A DNA stretch of 64,000 bases from Plantago ovata (lineage: Eukaryota > Streptophyta > Magnoliopsida > Lamiales > Plantaginaceae). Of this stretch, positions 23,132 through 34,193 are shown piece after piece (the stretch's first letter is position 1; the number at the start of each line of letters is the position of its first letter). The notes beneath the pieces are model-generated. The model was not told the DNA's origin and searched no databases. It was given only the letters and a program-made list of their open reading frames with translations. Location of the stretch: contig CM051456.1 of assembly GCA_028274465.1 (NCBI GenBank), positions 101,717,348-101,781,347 of the forward strand, written 5' to 3'. The translations under genes and the position numbers were made by a program.

Positions 23132-24314
23132 TGATGAACGTGCAATTTCATTCGAGTTTTTTTCACCAATTTAGCTATCCTCTAGGTTAATTTAGCTTAT
23201 ATTTTAGTACATTTTATTAAAATAGTGTCACGTTTCCCTTTTCTTTGCATTTTTCAGGTTTTAGGTGAAAAACGTATTTTTATGGGCAATATTGATGAAG
23301 TGGACGAGGTTTTGGTGTTTCGAGGACATTCGTGTAGTATCTAGAAGGTTCCGAATGAGATTTGAGGCCTAGGGGACGAGTTTCAAGGCTTAAAGGTCAC
23401 TAGAAGGCAAAATCCGAGTCCGAAAAGGAAAAAAGACTAAAATCTCGCTGGAGTTGATCTGGATGTCCCAGGCGAATCGCCCCGTACCAGGCGAATCGCC
23501 CGGCACCTGGGGCGGTTCGCCCCGTGCAATTCCGATCATTATATATAGTTGCCTGTTTTTCTACGTTTTTCATACCTTTTCACATTATTTTGAGAGACAA
23601 ATTCTCCAGAGGCTGTTCTGGGAATTCTTAGCATAGGAGACTCTTTTTCTTATCAATTTGGAGGAATAAGCATAGCAACTGGACCTCGTTGTTTATCAAT
23701 TCTTGCTTGTGAGTTAGCAATTCTTCGGAGATTGACGCCCTTCGTTGGTAACATTGTATCTCACGATTTTTCTACTTTTATTTATTTCTTTCAACATGTT
23801 TTCATTCAATCTTGCTTTGATTCTTGTTGATTGCAATTTATCTATGAGTAGCTAAATCTATCGTTGGTGATAGTATATGATTCTTAGCTAGGGTTCTTAA
23901 TTATGCATGAGTGGCTGTAACGCGATTTAGACTTGACTTATTGCTTTATTTCTTTGATCTATCTAAGCCCTCTATCTTCGTAGTGTTGAATCGAACGGAA
24001 CACATTGGACAATTCATGATCTTAGATTTCTATGCAAACGTTCAAGTACTTCATGCATGATTATTAACCTGATGCTTTGAATGATCATACTATCGCTAAC
24101 TTTCATTATTATTGATAAGAAAATCTGTGCTAAGTCGTTTGTTGAGTTTATAGTTTAAGTTAAATTAGATAAAGCTAGTTATAGTCCTTAGAGATCGACA
24201 CTCGAGGTTATTTTACTTCTACACTACGTGCCTTGGTTTTCGTTGTAGTTGTGAATTGCCTTTGGCTAAAAACAAATTTATTTGATTAATTGAGTCTGAC
24301 AATCTCGTTCATCA
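23132..24314 (+). repeat. 5' LTR (1183 bp)
   Basis: Starts TGATGAACGTG and ends TTCATCA. It carries a GC-rich palindromic module at 23467-23525, then a TATATATAG box (about 23541), so transcription should start near 23570. It differs from the 3' LTR by an indel of about 20 bp in the GC module, a 7-bp difference near the start and a few substitutions. Confidence 0.93.
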
Positions 24315-24317
24315 AAT

Positions 24318-24335
24318 TGGTGCCGTTGCCGGGGA
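24318..24335 (+). other. Primer binding site, tRNA-Asp type
   Basis: TGGTGCCGTTGCCGGGGA, three bases after the LTR. It is complementary to the 3' end of plant tRNA-Asp with one mismatch; the sister element at 61881 has the perfect TGGCGCCG form. This primer choice is typical of the Athila/Tat group. Confidence 0.88.
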
Positions 24336-24452
24336 CTATACTCCTTTTTCTGTTTAGCTTATTTATATTTTCAGCATTCAATTCCTAGTTTTAGTAGTTT
24401 AGTTAATTTGGTCTCTCTTGATACTCTTTTCTTTGCTTGTGACAGATAGTGT

Positions 24453-26450
24453 ATGCGAAGTACACGATCTAGAGGAACACCGCTTGCTGAGCCAATCGCT
24501 GAAATCGACAGAGTCTACCACCAAAGAAGGCGACTACTTCGACGACGTGAACTAGAGGAAATAGAGGATACCGATTTCTCTGAATCTCTACACAGTCTTT
24601 TTGAAGAAATCGTCGTAATGGCAGAAGCTAGACCACTGAAATCATGGGTTCAACCCACCAAGGATCGTATGAGGGGACCGGCGATTGTTCTTTCGTCTGC
24701 AACTCGAGATCTAAAATAAAAAACCACATGTTCCAGCAACTTCGAGGTTCTATGGCTTGGCTAGGAAAGACGTGATGGGGTACTTGCATGATATCGATGA
24801 CTTCGTCAACCAACTTCCACGACCCGGAGCTAAAATAACAGCGGTGAGTTGAGAATGAAGGTTTTTGCTATGGGCTTGGCGACAAGGCCAAGGCATGGTT
24901 GAGTTCTCTACCGGCGGGTTCGTTGACACTTGGGCAAAAGTTTTTTCAGCATTCATGGAGAAATACTTTCCTCACACATTGACTACCGCGCTAAGGCGCA
25001 AATCACTGGATTCAAACAGACTATGATGAGACCATCTACACCCGCGTTTGAGAGGTTCTAAGACCTCATGAACAAGTGCCCTCACATGGTTTTGAGCTTT
25101 CGGATCTTGTCCAACACTTCTACAATGGACTAACCTTTGAGAATCAGCAAGTGGTGGATTTCCAATGTCGTGGCAATATTTGGGAGGAAACCGCGGGAGC
25201 GTTTGGGCGGTTTCGAAAGACTTGCTAAGGGTTCGCAATTCAAGGATCCAAGAGCAATGGTTAGGAGACGTGGACCTGAAGCTCCACCTACTCAAGAGGC
25301 CCTATGTATGGGGGGAATGGTGATCGATTCGAGTGTTTTACCAATGAGTTGAAACAGTCCTCAAGAGCTCCGTTGGAACATCTATGTCGAATGAAGTTTT
25401 GCCGAATATGCAAGAACTATGGGCATGGAGCTCATATGTGTAGATCGGAGCTTGCATATGATGGTGGCAATTGGGTTCAAGGAAGCGAAGAGGAAGCTTT
25501 TGCTGCAGAATTTGGTATTCAAGAAGCTAGCTATGGACAGATGGTAGGAATCCTCGAGGTGGATTTTGAGAAGAGGGTTCCGAACAATCAAGGATATGCA
25601 CCGGCTAGCCAAACTTATGGCCCTAACCAAGACCGTAGTAGCTTAGCTATGGGAATGATCACTGCGAAAATCCCACTCCCAAGGAGCAATCGAAGTCGAA
25701 GACGGCTCTACTCATGGAAAACTTGCAGAAAATGGTTGATCACACCCAAGGTTTTCTTAAGCGTTATGAAGAAGATTCTGAAAACTAGGGCGAGGCTGGA
25801 TCGTTTGGAAGAGAGCACTAGGCTCGCCCATCAAAAGATGCAAGAGTTGGTTGACTGTGGAGCGAGTAGGGAGCATGGGAAATTACCTAGCACCACTGAG
25901 AGTCGGTGTATATTACTTTAGTAGTGATCTTCCTATTGAGATCACTATCAAGAAGGAGCTAATTGTGAGTGTTGCAAGATGGAGAACCTCCACTAGCCAA
26001 GGAAGAAGAGAAGGACCTTGGTTTTTGATGTGAGTGAAGAGGAGCAAGAGGATCCCGAGCCAATCCTGAGAGTTTCGATGTTAAGGTAGGAATTGGTGAA
26101 CTTGAAGATATTCGTCCTACACTAGATACGGGATCTTACTCTAATGTGCTCCCAGTCAATGTGTGTTTGACAGAAGTGGCCTTGGAAAACTACTGAGCAT
26201 AAGGCTATTGTGTAATTGGCGGATGGATCCTTTGTGAGACCCGAAGGCGTGTGAAGAACGTATTGGTTAAGATTGTGAAGCTTTTGTGTACAACCAACTT
26301 TGTAGTTATTCCGGCATCTACACCTGGGATGGGGGATGTTGTTCTCTTGGGGCGAACGTTCTTGACTAAGCTACGCTCCGTGATAGACATCTACCGAAGA
26401 ACTTGCCACCATTGAGGTGGATGGCAAGCAACATGTGTTGCGAGCCATGT
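24453..26450 (+). pseudogene. Decayed gag-protease region
   Basis: Opens with MRSTRSRGTPLAEPIAEIDR. Further segments in shifting frames resemble plant gag, including an AFMEKYFPHTLT-like stretch at about 24950. A CCHC zinc knuckle follows (CRICKNYGHGAHMC, about 25402-25443; pattern C-X2-C-X4-H-X4-C). At about 26110-26390 an aspartic-protease-like block reads LDTGSYSNVLPVNV, LADGSFVRPEG and LLGRTFLTKL, with in-frame stops. The expected DTG is present, but stops before and after it exclude a working polyprotein. The remainder is lost in the assembly gap. Confidence 0.82.
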
Positions 26451-26451
26451 C

Positions 26452-26551
26452 NNNNNNNNNNNNNNNNNNNNNNNNNNNNNNNNNNNNNNNNNNNNNNNNN
26501 NNNNNNNNNNNNNNNNNNNNNNNNNNNNNNNNNNNNNNNNNNNNNNNNNNN
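26452..26551. other. Assembly gap (100 N)
   Basis: Exactly 100 N, a conventional placeholder. It sits where reverse transcriptase and integrase of the retrotransposon would be expected. Confidence 0.99.
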
Positions 26552-27252
26552 AAAACTCAAAAATCTTCATCTTACATAAAACCTTCAATTCTCCATCAAA
26601 TTGTGTGTTCTTTAGCTTCAATCGAAGCCCATTACGTGGTCTTCATTCCATCTGAACAAATTTCATCCTAGTTCATTCATTTCTTCGATCTGAGGTAACT
26701 TCACATGAACCCTAATTTTTTAAATTTGGGTTTTTTTTATTTATGCTTCAATTGAGCTGTATACGATTTATGGGTTGATGTTTGTGTGATTAGAAAGTTA
26801 TTCACTATCAATGGCAGTTTTCAATTATGGTAGGGTTTGTTTGGTTGAGAATTTTGCCTACTAGATGTTCTATGTCTTAAGTTGCATTGTTTCTTTTCCT
26901 TTTCAGATTCCATGTGTGGATGTGCTTATTGATATGATAATGATGGGACATCATGGTAGAACGCAATGATTATGAGATTAGGATGTTTTTATGCTAGATT
27001 TTTTGCTACATGGTATGATTTGAGCCTTATGATTTAAGGCTATTTGTTGTCTAGCAAGAGCTTAATGTGATATGTTACATGTCTAAGATATGTTGGTGTG
27101 TTGCATTTAGTTCTAGAAGTGGCTAGATTAGACGTGGAGGTTTTGAGGAGTACGATTGTTGATGTTATCACTCGTGTGTTTCACTCTTGCATTTGCATAT
27201 GCATGAATCTGTTTTATGTCATACAAGATACTAATTGCTGCTTGTAGGTACC
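26552..27252. other. Non-coding retrotransposon spacer
   Basis: T-rich, with no long frame. It resembles an untranslated leader upstream of the extra ORF. Confidence 0.5.
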
Positions 27253-28576
27253 ATGCCACCACGTGACAAGAAGAAAGCTAGCTCGTCTAAGAGCAAGAAG
27301 GGCAAGGGGCAGCTTCAAGCTCCCAACCTTCCCATGAGTTATTTGAGTTGTCACTTGCTGCGATTGACGTCCGTTTGAGGCTCCAAGCAGAGCTTGCTCG
27401 AGGTGGACGATCGACCATTCCGGATAGAAGGATCAAAATTCCAGACGGCCATGCTAACCGACCGGGTTACAAGGTGCTCTCTCGTTTGGCAAGGAAGAGG
27501 AATTGGGTTGGTTTACTTCCAACCGATTCAAGGGGTATGATAAGAGCCTCCTCCATGAGTTTTATACGGATCTTGAAGAGAAGGAGGGGGGTACTTGTTA
27601 GAGGCGTAATCGTGCCATGGACTCCGACCTCAATTTCTAATTTTATTCATTTGGGGGAACGGGAGTTCACAGGAAGTGACCATTCCTATGTGTATTCGAG
27701 GGCTACTGGGGGGATTGGAAGTGACATCACAGATGTGATTTGCAACAGGGAATATGTGTTTCCAGAAACCGGGGCACAACCTGGACGGATCCATCAGAGT
27801 GACCTTAGTCTTGAGGCTAAGGTGGTTATGAAATTTTGTATTTTCAACCTGATCCCTAGGATGAATGACACATGGATTCAGCGAACTATGCTGAGCTCCT
27901 CTACTACTTGTTGGGCAAGCATCAGACATATCATGTATGAAGAATACGAGCGTCATTGGGAGAAGAAGAAGAAGCCCTTCATTTTTCCGAGTTTCATCAC
28001 AGCATATTGCAAATATCACGGGATTGAGGACATTGTTGAGGGGGATTCTGAGGTCGCTGCTCTTTCCCCTTCAACTATTGATGTGCAACTGAATATGCAT
28101 CGTATGAAGAACCCCACGGCTTCTGCTGCTGATGTTGAAGCTTCCCTCCAACAGAGTGATTCTGATGATGATAATGATGATGAGGAGGATGAGGATGCTA
28201 TGGAAACTGATGATGGAGCTGGCCGAGTTTCTATTCCTGATATTCCTTCGTCCGTAGACCGCCACATGCACCGCCTCGAGCACCACATGGGTCTAGAGGT
28301 ATTGACTTCTATGATTTTCGGGCCTACCTCAATGACCGTTTCGGTAGAGTTGATGCTAGTGTTGCAGCCTTGACCACTTCTGTCCAAGGGCTGCAACATA
28401 ATCTTGATGGACACATTGCCCAACGCAACCGGGATTGGGAGATAGCTGAGGAGCATCGCCGGAATGAGAGAGAGATAATGTGGGAGCAGCAACAACTCAT
28501 CCGTCAGCAATAGGAGGCCCTACAGCAGTCCAATGATCTCCTGTCTGACATGTGGAGGGACTATTATGGGGATTAA
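27253..28576 (+). pseudogene. Athila-type extra ORF (putative plant transposon protein domain), nearly intact
   Basis: The natural start is ATGCCACCACGTGACAAG (MPPRDKKKASSSKSKKGKG). A one-base shift near 27330 moves to the frame that stays open to 28373, covering SLAAIDVRLRLQAE, LARKRNWVGLLP, EFTGSDHSYVYSRATGGIG and an acidic DSDDDNDDEEDEDAMETDD tract. A second shift near 28300 leads to a coiled-coil-like tail (RNRDWEIAEEHRRNE, then WEQQQLIRQQ) with one stop, ending near 28576. Proteins of this type lie between integrase and the 3' LTR in Athila elements. They have been compared with envelope proteins, but no signal peptide or membrane segment is seen here. Confidence 0.8.
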
Positions 28577-30110
28577 GATCCCAATAATTAGTCTTTTCAG
28601 TAACATCTAGTATACTCAACCGACCGAGGCCAAACCATTCGGTAACATCAAGTAACACTTTTTATTTACTCATTCTCTTTTGCTAGGGACTAGCTTGAGT
28701 TTCATGAGGGGGATGGGATGTGAACCATGATGTTAAGTATTGTTTGGCTTTATGATGTTGAGTATGGTATCTTGTATTTTGTTTGCATTAGCATTTGCAC
28801 GTTTATCGCTTTCCTAGTAATTTAGTTGCATACACTACATTCATTCTAGTCTAGTCTTGCATGTTTTTGAGGAGTTTATTGTCAAATTTTTCGAACTTTT
28901 TTATTGGGTAGATTAACTAGTTATGACCTTTAACCATATGTTTCATCTCTATGAATTGTTTGAGGTTTTCTCGCTTGGCTTGTCACATTTATGTTTGCAC
29001 TTAGTTAAGCTTGGTAGTCTCGACATCACTTAGTGGTGTTTTCTCTTCTGCGGTTCACGAAGGCCTTTATAATAGGATGATGCATGTTAGAGTCTTGTGG
29101 TTGTTTTCCCGTGTAATTATGTACCTAAGAGGCAACAAGTCTTCACCTTGATTTGAGATTGCTAAATGCCTAGGAAGGAGGTAGTGTGAGAATTGTGTGA
29201 TACTTTGTTTGAAACCTATTCTAACGAATAGGTTTGGGGAGGGGGTTATACCGTTATGATGGCTTGTTTTCGATTTTGAGTGTTGTGAGTTTGTTTTCCT
29301 TTTTCGTAAAGTTTGTGCTTCAACCTATTCTTTCGAATAGGTTTGGGGAGGTCGTTTGTGAGTCATTGTAATTTCTTTTTCGTTGTGCTACTGCTGGCTA
29401 TATAAAAAAAAATTCGAAAAAAAAAAGTGAAAAAATTCCAGGAAAAAGAAAAGATCTGGAAAAGAAAAAAAAGGAAAAAGAAAAAGAGACCCCAAAAAAA
29501 CAAAGATGGGTCCAAAGAAAGCCAAAAAGCAGTTTAGCAAAGTGTTTGTCTTGTTTTTCAATTCATGTAATGTTCGTAATCGAGTTGTAAAGTTTGTCTT
29601 TTGTTTGTTTGAGTGTCATATGTTCTAGACCACCCTCGTCCTGCCATTCAGGAAGTGGTGATTAGTTTATGACTTTGCTTGAGAGATGGGTAGAATAGGG
29701 GAGTGTGAACTTTTAGGGAACCCTCATTCGTTTGATGAGAGCCAGTATTGGTTCGACCTCTTTGAGGGAAAGTCTTAACTTGGTGAACAGTAGTAACTCC
29801 TCAGTTTCATAGGCACGGGAGAACCATTCGTATTTTAACATGTTTCATTACGTCGTCACTGATTAGGTCCAGGTAGAGAATGTTACGAGAGACTATCTTG
29901 TTTAGCATAGTGCATATGTGAATGTGTATGAGTCAATCGAGGCATTCTTCAACCAATATCCATGTTATGATTTGTATGGTCATTGTTCATAAGTTTTTGA
30001 TAGACTCAATAGATTAGTTCATTTCATTTGGCATGAGACTCCATTTTGTGTGTTGCATTGGTTTTTTGCATTAGAGTCTAGCTTAGTTGCTTGAGGACAA
30101 GCAAAGGTTC
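28577..30110. other. 3' non-coding region of the retrotransposon
   Basis: T-rich spacer with two perfect or near-perfect palindromes (29212-29235 and 29322-29344), each followed by GGTTTGGGGAGG, and an A/G-rich run at 29400-29520. Parts (28784-29150) match the sister element at 63636-64000. Confidence 0.7.
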
Positions 30111-30121
30111 GGTTTGGGGAG
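30111..30121 (+). other. Polypurine tract
   Basis: GGTTTGGGGAG just before the 3' LTR, preceded by the TTGAGGACAAGCAAAGG phrase typical of plant Gypsy elements. It primes plus-strand DNA synthesis. Confidence 0.75.
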
Positions 30122-30123
30122 TT

Positions 30124-31335
30124 TGATGAACGTGTATTTTACACTTTCATTCGAGTCTTTTTCACCAATTTAGCTATCATCTAGGTTAATTTAGCTTATA
30201 TTTTAGTGCATTTTATTAGAATAGTGTCACGTTTCCCTTTTCTTTGCATTTTTCAGGTTTTAGGTGAAAAACGTATTTTTATGGGCAATATTGATGAAGT
30301 GGACGAGGTTTTGATGTTCCGAGGACATTCGTGGAGTATCTAGAAGGTTCCGGGTGAGATTTGAGGCCTAGGGGACGAGTTTCAAGGCTTAAAGGTCACT
30401 AGAAGGCAAAATCCGAGTCCGAAAAGGAAAAGAAGATTAAAATCTCGCTGAAGTTGATCTGGATGTCCCAGGCGAATCGCCGGGACGTGGGGCTAATCGC
30501 CCCATACCAGGCGAATCGCCCGGCACCTGGGGCGGTTCGCCCCGTGCAATTCCGAACATTATATATAGTTGCCTGTTTTTCTACGTTTTTCATACCTTTT
30601 CACATTATTTTGAGAGACAAATTCTCCAGAGCCTGTTCTGGGAATTCTTAACATAGGAGACTCTTTTTCTTATCAATTTGGAGGAATAAGCATAGCAAGT
30701 GGACCTCGTTGTTTATCAATTCTTGCTTGTGAGTTAGCAATTCTTCGGAGATTGACGCCCTTCGTTGGTAACATTGTATCTCACGATTTTTCTACTTTTA
30801 TTTATTTCTTTCAACATGTTTTCATTCAATCTTGCTTTGATTCTTGTTGATTGCAATTTATCTATGAGTAGCTAAATCTATCATTGGTGATAGTATATGA
30901 TTTCTTAGCTAGGGTTCTTAATTATGCATGAGTGGCTGTAACGCGATTTAGACTTGACTTATTGCTTTATTTCTTTGATCTATCTAAGCCCTCTATCTTC
31001 GTAGTGTTGAATCGAACGGAACACATTGGACAATTCATGATCTTAGATTTCTATGCAAACGTTCAAGTACTTCATGCATGATTATTAACCTGATGCTTTG
31101 AATGATCATACTATCGCTAACTTCCATTATTATTGATAAGAAAATTTGTGCTAAGTTTTTTGTTGAGTTTATAGTTTAAGTTAAATTAGATAAAGCTAGT
31201 TATAGTCCTTAGAGATCGGCACTCGAGGTTATTTTACTTCTACACTACGTGCCTTGGTTTTCGTTGTAGTTGTGAATTGCCTTTGGCTAAAAACAAATTT
31301 ATTTGATTAATTGAGTCTGACAATCTCGTTCATCA
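30124..31335 (+). repeat. 3' LTR (1212 bp)
   Basis: Same ends as the 5' LTR. It has one extra GC module unit (30469-30545 against 23467-23525) and keeps the GTGTATTTTACACTTTCATT start that is shortened in the 5' LTR. Confidence 0.93.
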
Positions 31336-31340
31336 CTAGT

Positions 31341-31964
31341 CCATGAATGTAACCACCAAATTTGTTCCGATCTGCTCCATCAACTCCAATATGCTCCATT
31401 TTTGGTATTCTCTTACATAATTATGGTTATTACATAATCTAATTGAATCATTTCATGCCTGTATGATATACAACTTCATGTCCACCGGAGTACCCCAATT
31501 GGGCAACTAAGTCCGTCTGTCGGAGGTGGAAGTTCGTGGAGGAGATGTGGTGGTGTTGGAGCGAAGGCAGAGAGATCAAATCTGGATTGCTTCTAATCAG
31601 ATTAGATCAGAACGGTATGCCAGAGGTAGGAATGAAGATGCTCTGTTTGGAGAAACTTACCTGACTGCAATTTTCTGCAATTTTGGAGAATAACGTGAAT
31701 GGAGCGAAATGCTTGGAATAAACCGATGAGCCCTTGATATTTGGTGGGAAGAAAAAACGTGAGAAAGGGAAAAAAGGAGGGGAACTGACGCTAATTTTTT
31801 TTTGCGCAGGAAGATCTTTAGGCATGTGAATACAAAAACCTTTTTTTTGTGGGCCCTTGAAGTTTTAAGAAATTGTTTATGGGTGATTTTCACATATTTT
31901 ACTTTTTTTTTTTTTTTTGCCAATATTTAAGTATAACTTCGGTTTTGGGAAATTGCAAATGCTC
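31341..31964. other. Right remnant of the Harbinger element
   Basis: Continues the Harbinger sequence interrupted at 23131. It is non-coding, with a T-rich run at 31900-31919, and ends in the 11-bp TIR. It probably contains the ORF1 promoter and leader. Confidence 0.6.
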
Positions 31965-32189
31965 TAAGAAACGTTTTAATTCATGGATTTTTGTTGGTAC
32001 GTAGGTGTTGTTTCTAGGTTAGGAATTTTGATTTATATATTTATTTTGTCATCCGGAAGTTTGTTTCGTATATTCCAGTTGTAATTGTTGTTTGAGCATT
32101 TCTTATGCTCTCATGCTAATAAAGGCTTTTTTGCCCTTTAAAAATAAGTAAATGTCAAACATACATCAATCAAATTCAGTGTATTATTA
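31965..32189. other. Short spacer, possible LINE 3' end
   Basis: The tail CATGCTAATAAAGGC...CCTTTAAAAATAA at about 32113-32150 resembles the 3' end of a plant LINE. It could belong to an older, truncated copy. Confidence 0.3.
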
Positions 32190-32239
32190 GAGAAAATGAC
32201 ATTTCAAATCATCGTTCTTTTTCGACGGCGGATGATCGT

Positions 32240-34193
32240 GACGGGGGATGGAAGGTGGTAGGTCGCCGTCGTAGGCGTGATCAGGGGTCGTCGAGGTCTG
32301 CGTTTAGGGATCGTTTCACAGTGGCGTTACGGGGGGAAGATATGTCCGATTGGTTTATGGTTTTCATTTGGAATATTCCTTTCACGGTTAGGGTTTCCAG
32401 AGTTGCAGAGGCGTTGCGCCGTGCGGCTGTTTGAAGGAGGTTTTTATCCCATCCAAATTGAATAAGGATGATAAGTGTTTTGCTTTCGTTAGGTTTAAGG
32501 GTTCTCATGATCGCTTGAGGGTTGTGGCAGTTGTTAAAGCTGTTTGGATTGGTCGTTACAAGTGTTGGCAACGTTGGCTCGTTTTGATGGGGTTTCGAAC
32601 GCATCTGTTAATAGGGTCAGGGTTCAGGGCGCCGATTAGAGTAATATGCAGGCCACTAGACAGGCTCAAGGGCACTCACATACGGTTGCTTCCGTTTGGC
32701 GTCGAAAGGATGGTCCGGGTGTGGGTTATACTGGTCGGCCTATTTCGGAGCAGGCTCCTGGTATTGTGGGTAGTCTCAGTGAGGGGGCGCCTGGCGTGCA
32801 GCCGATTGAGGTGTCTCCTATTGTTTCTATGGCGGTCGATGAGGAGTTGGAGGAGCGAGCGTTGGGTGGCATCGTGTGTAGAGTGGAGGGGCATGTGCGG
32901 TTATGGGCGGTGGACGAGTGGTTTAGGGGAAAAGGTTTTGTGGACGTGAAATTATCGCGTTTGTCAATGGATTGGATTCTTGTGGACGTGGCGGACAGGT
33001 TGGTCAGAGAACCGATGAAGTTGTTCTTGTCTTCTTTGGTTGCACGGGGTGTGGTGTAGGTCAGGGACTGGAGTGTGAGTTTTGCGTATCTGAAACGAGT
33101 GGTTTGGGTTCATGTGTACGGGGTGCCTCTATCTGCGTGGGGTGAGTCGGCTTTTGTTAAGATCGAAGGTCAGGTTCGTCGGGTAGTTATGGTGGCGGAT
33201 GAAACTATTTTGCGTATGGATATGAGCTTTGGTCGGGTGTCCGTGGAGACTGATATTTTCGAGAGGATTCAAAAACGGGTGGCGTTGGCGGTTGGGGCCT
33301 CGGTTTCCCCTATTCATGTTGTGGAGGAAGGAATGATTCATTTCTTGGATATGTTGGAAGAAAGGTCTGAGGTCGGGAGAGGTTTTGTTTCATCTAGTGA
33401 GTCGGTGGGTGAGTCGGAATCAAATATGGATGAGGTGGTTGTGGCAGGTAATGGGGATACGATTTTGGATGGTGTTGAGGTTGTTGGGTCTCATGTTGAA
33501 GAGGAGTTGGGTACGGTTTCTGGCGTGGAGGGCGAGGAGCAGCAGTCTTTAGTTTCTGGGGACGGCGGAGCGGTGTTAAGTTGTGCCAAAGGCGTCGAAG
33601 ATGAGTCCGATATTTTTCAGTTAATGCCTTTAATCGAGAAGTCTGGTTCGAGGATAAAGAGCCGTAGAATGTCTAATGCGCTGACAGTGGCGTGCGATAG
33701 TGTGGTTGATGTGAATGGGTGTGTGACAGGTGATTTAGAGTCTGTGGATAGAGTTGCGGTGGTCGGGGAGCTGGATCAGGTATCGGGAGCAGTGGGTCAT
33801 GCATTAAGTTTGGCTAGTGCTGGCTTACAGGGGTCCAGGCAGGCGGGCATGGTACATCAGCAGCAAACTCAGATGGTGCAGCAACAGCAGTACCGGGCAG
33901 ACGTTATGGAGGGTGATCAGGTCGGCCAGGGAGTTGTTGCTTCAGTCGATCAGCAGGTGAGTTACCTAGAGGTGCGCACGGCTGTCCAGCAGGGACTTGG
34001 TGAGGTGTGCGTTTCTGTCCCTGAGGGGTCGGAGGGTTGTGGGGTCACGGGGTGTCTTGATGAAGCTCAGGCTCTTTGTTCTATTGCGGGTGATCTTGGT
34101 TTATTGGATGAGGTTTGTGAGGGGGAACCATGGTTTTTGAGTCTTGGTAAGAGAGGGATACACGTGGATTGTCGAGTGTTAACGTTGGTTTAG
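32240..34193 (+). pseudogene. LINE ORF1 (RNA-binding protein with RRM and DUF4283-like domain)
   Basis: Starts in a basic GWKVVGRRRRRDQG segment. An RRM follows (WFMVFIWNIPF as RNP2-like, CFAFVRF at about 32478 as RNP1-like), broken by a frameshift near 32430. About 32855-33390 (VDVKLSRLSMDWILVDV, then VVWVHVYGVPLSAWGES) is the DUF4283-type region common in plant L1 ORF1. The remainder, to the TAG at 34191, is acidic and glutamine-rich. Two frameshifts and a TAG near 33058 disable it. Confidence 0.82.

Larger units (their letters stand above)
23132..31335 (+). mobile_element. Athila-type Ty3/Gypsy LTR retrotransposon, 8.2 kb, 5-bp TSD CTAGT
   Basis: The order is 5' LTR, tRNA-Asp-type PBS, gag, protease, assembly gap, Athila-type extra ORF, purine tract, 3' LTR. 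Both LTRs run from TGATGAACGTG to CGTTCATCA. The target duplication CTAGT is perfect (23127-23131 and 31336-31340), so the two ends belong to one insertion. Reverse transcriptase, RNase H and integrase are not seen. They may be deleted or may lie in the gap at 26452-26551, whose true size is unknown. It interrupts the Harbinger element. Confidence 0.93.
17430..31964. mobile_element. PIF/Harbinger transposon carrying two nested insertions
   Basis: The ends are perfect 11-bp inverted repeats (GAGCATTTGCA at 17430, TGCAAATGCTC ending 31964). Inside lie the two expected genes: a DDE transposase (plus strand, left part) and a Myb-like ORF1 (minus strand). Removing the TIR element at 21029-21901, the LTR element at 23132-31335 and their target duplications leaves about 5.45 kb, the usual size of an autonomous plant Harbinger element. 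The flanks are AAA (left) and TAA (right). A TAA/TTA duplication is expected, so one base appears changed. Both genes are broken, so the element is dead unless helped in trans. Confidence 0.78.

Noticed and set aside
26366..26671. Open frames crossing the N run
   Set aside because: They consist largely of undefined residues across an assembly gap.
28016..28510. 164-codon minus-strand frame
   Set aside because: Antisense shadow of the Athila extra ORF; the serine run mirrors the acidic tract.
17427..31967. A clean TAA target duplication for the Harbinger element
   Set aside because: The left flank reads AAA and the right TAA, so I do not claim a perfect duplication.
32431..33059. Overlapping plus-strand frames taken as separate genes
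   Set aside because: They are pieces of one frameshifted LINE ORF1.
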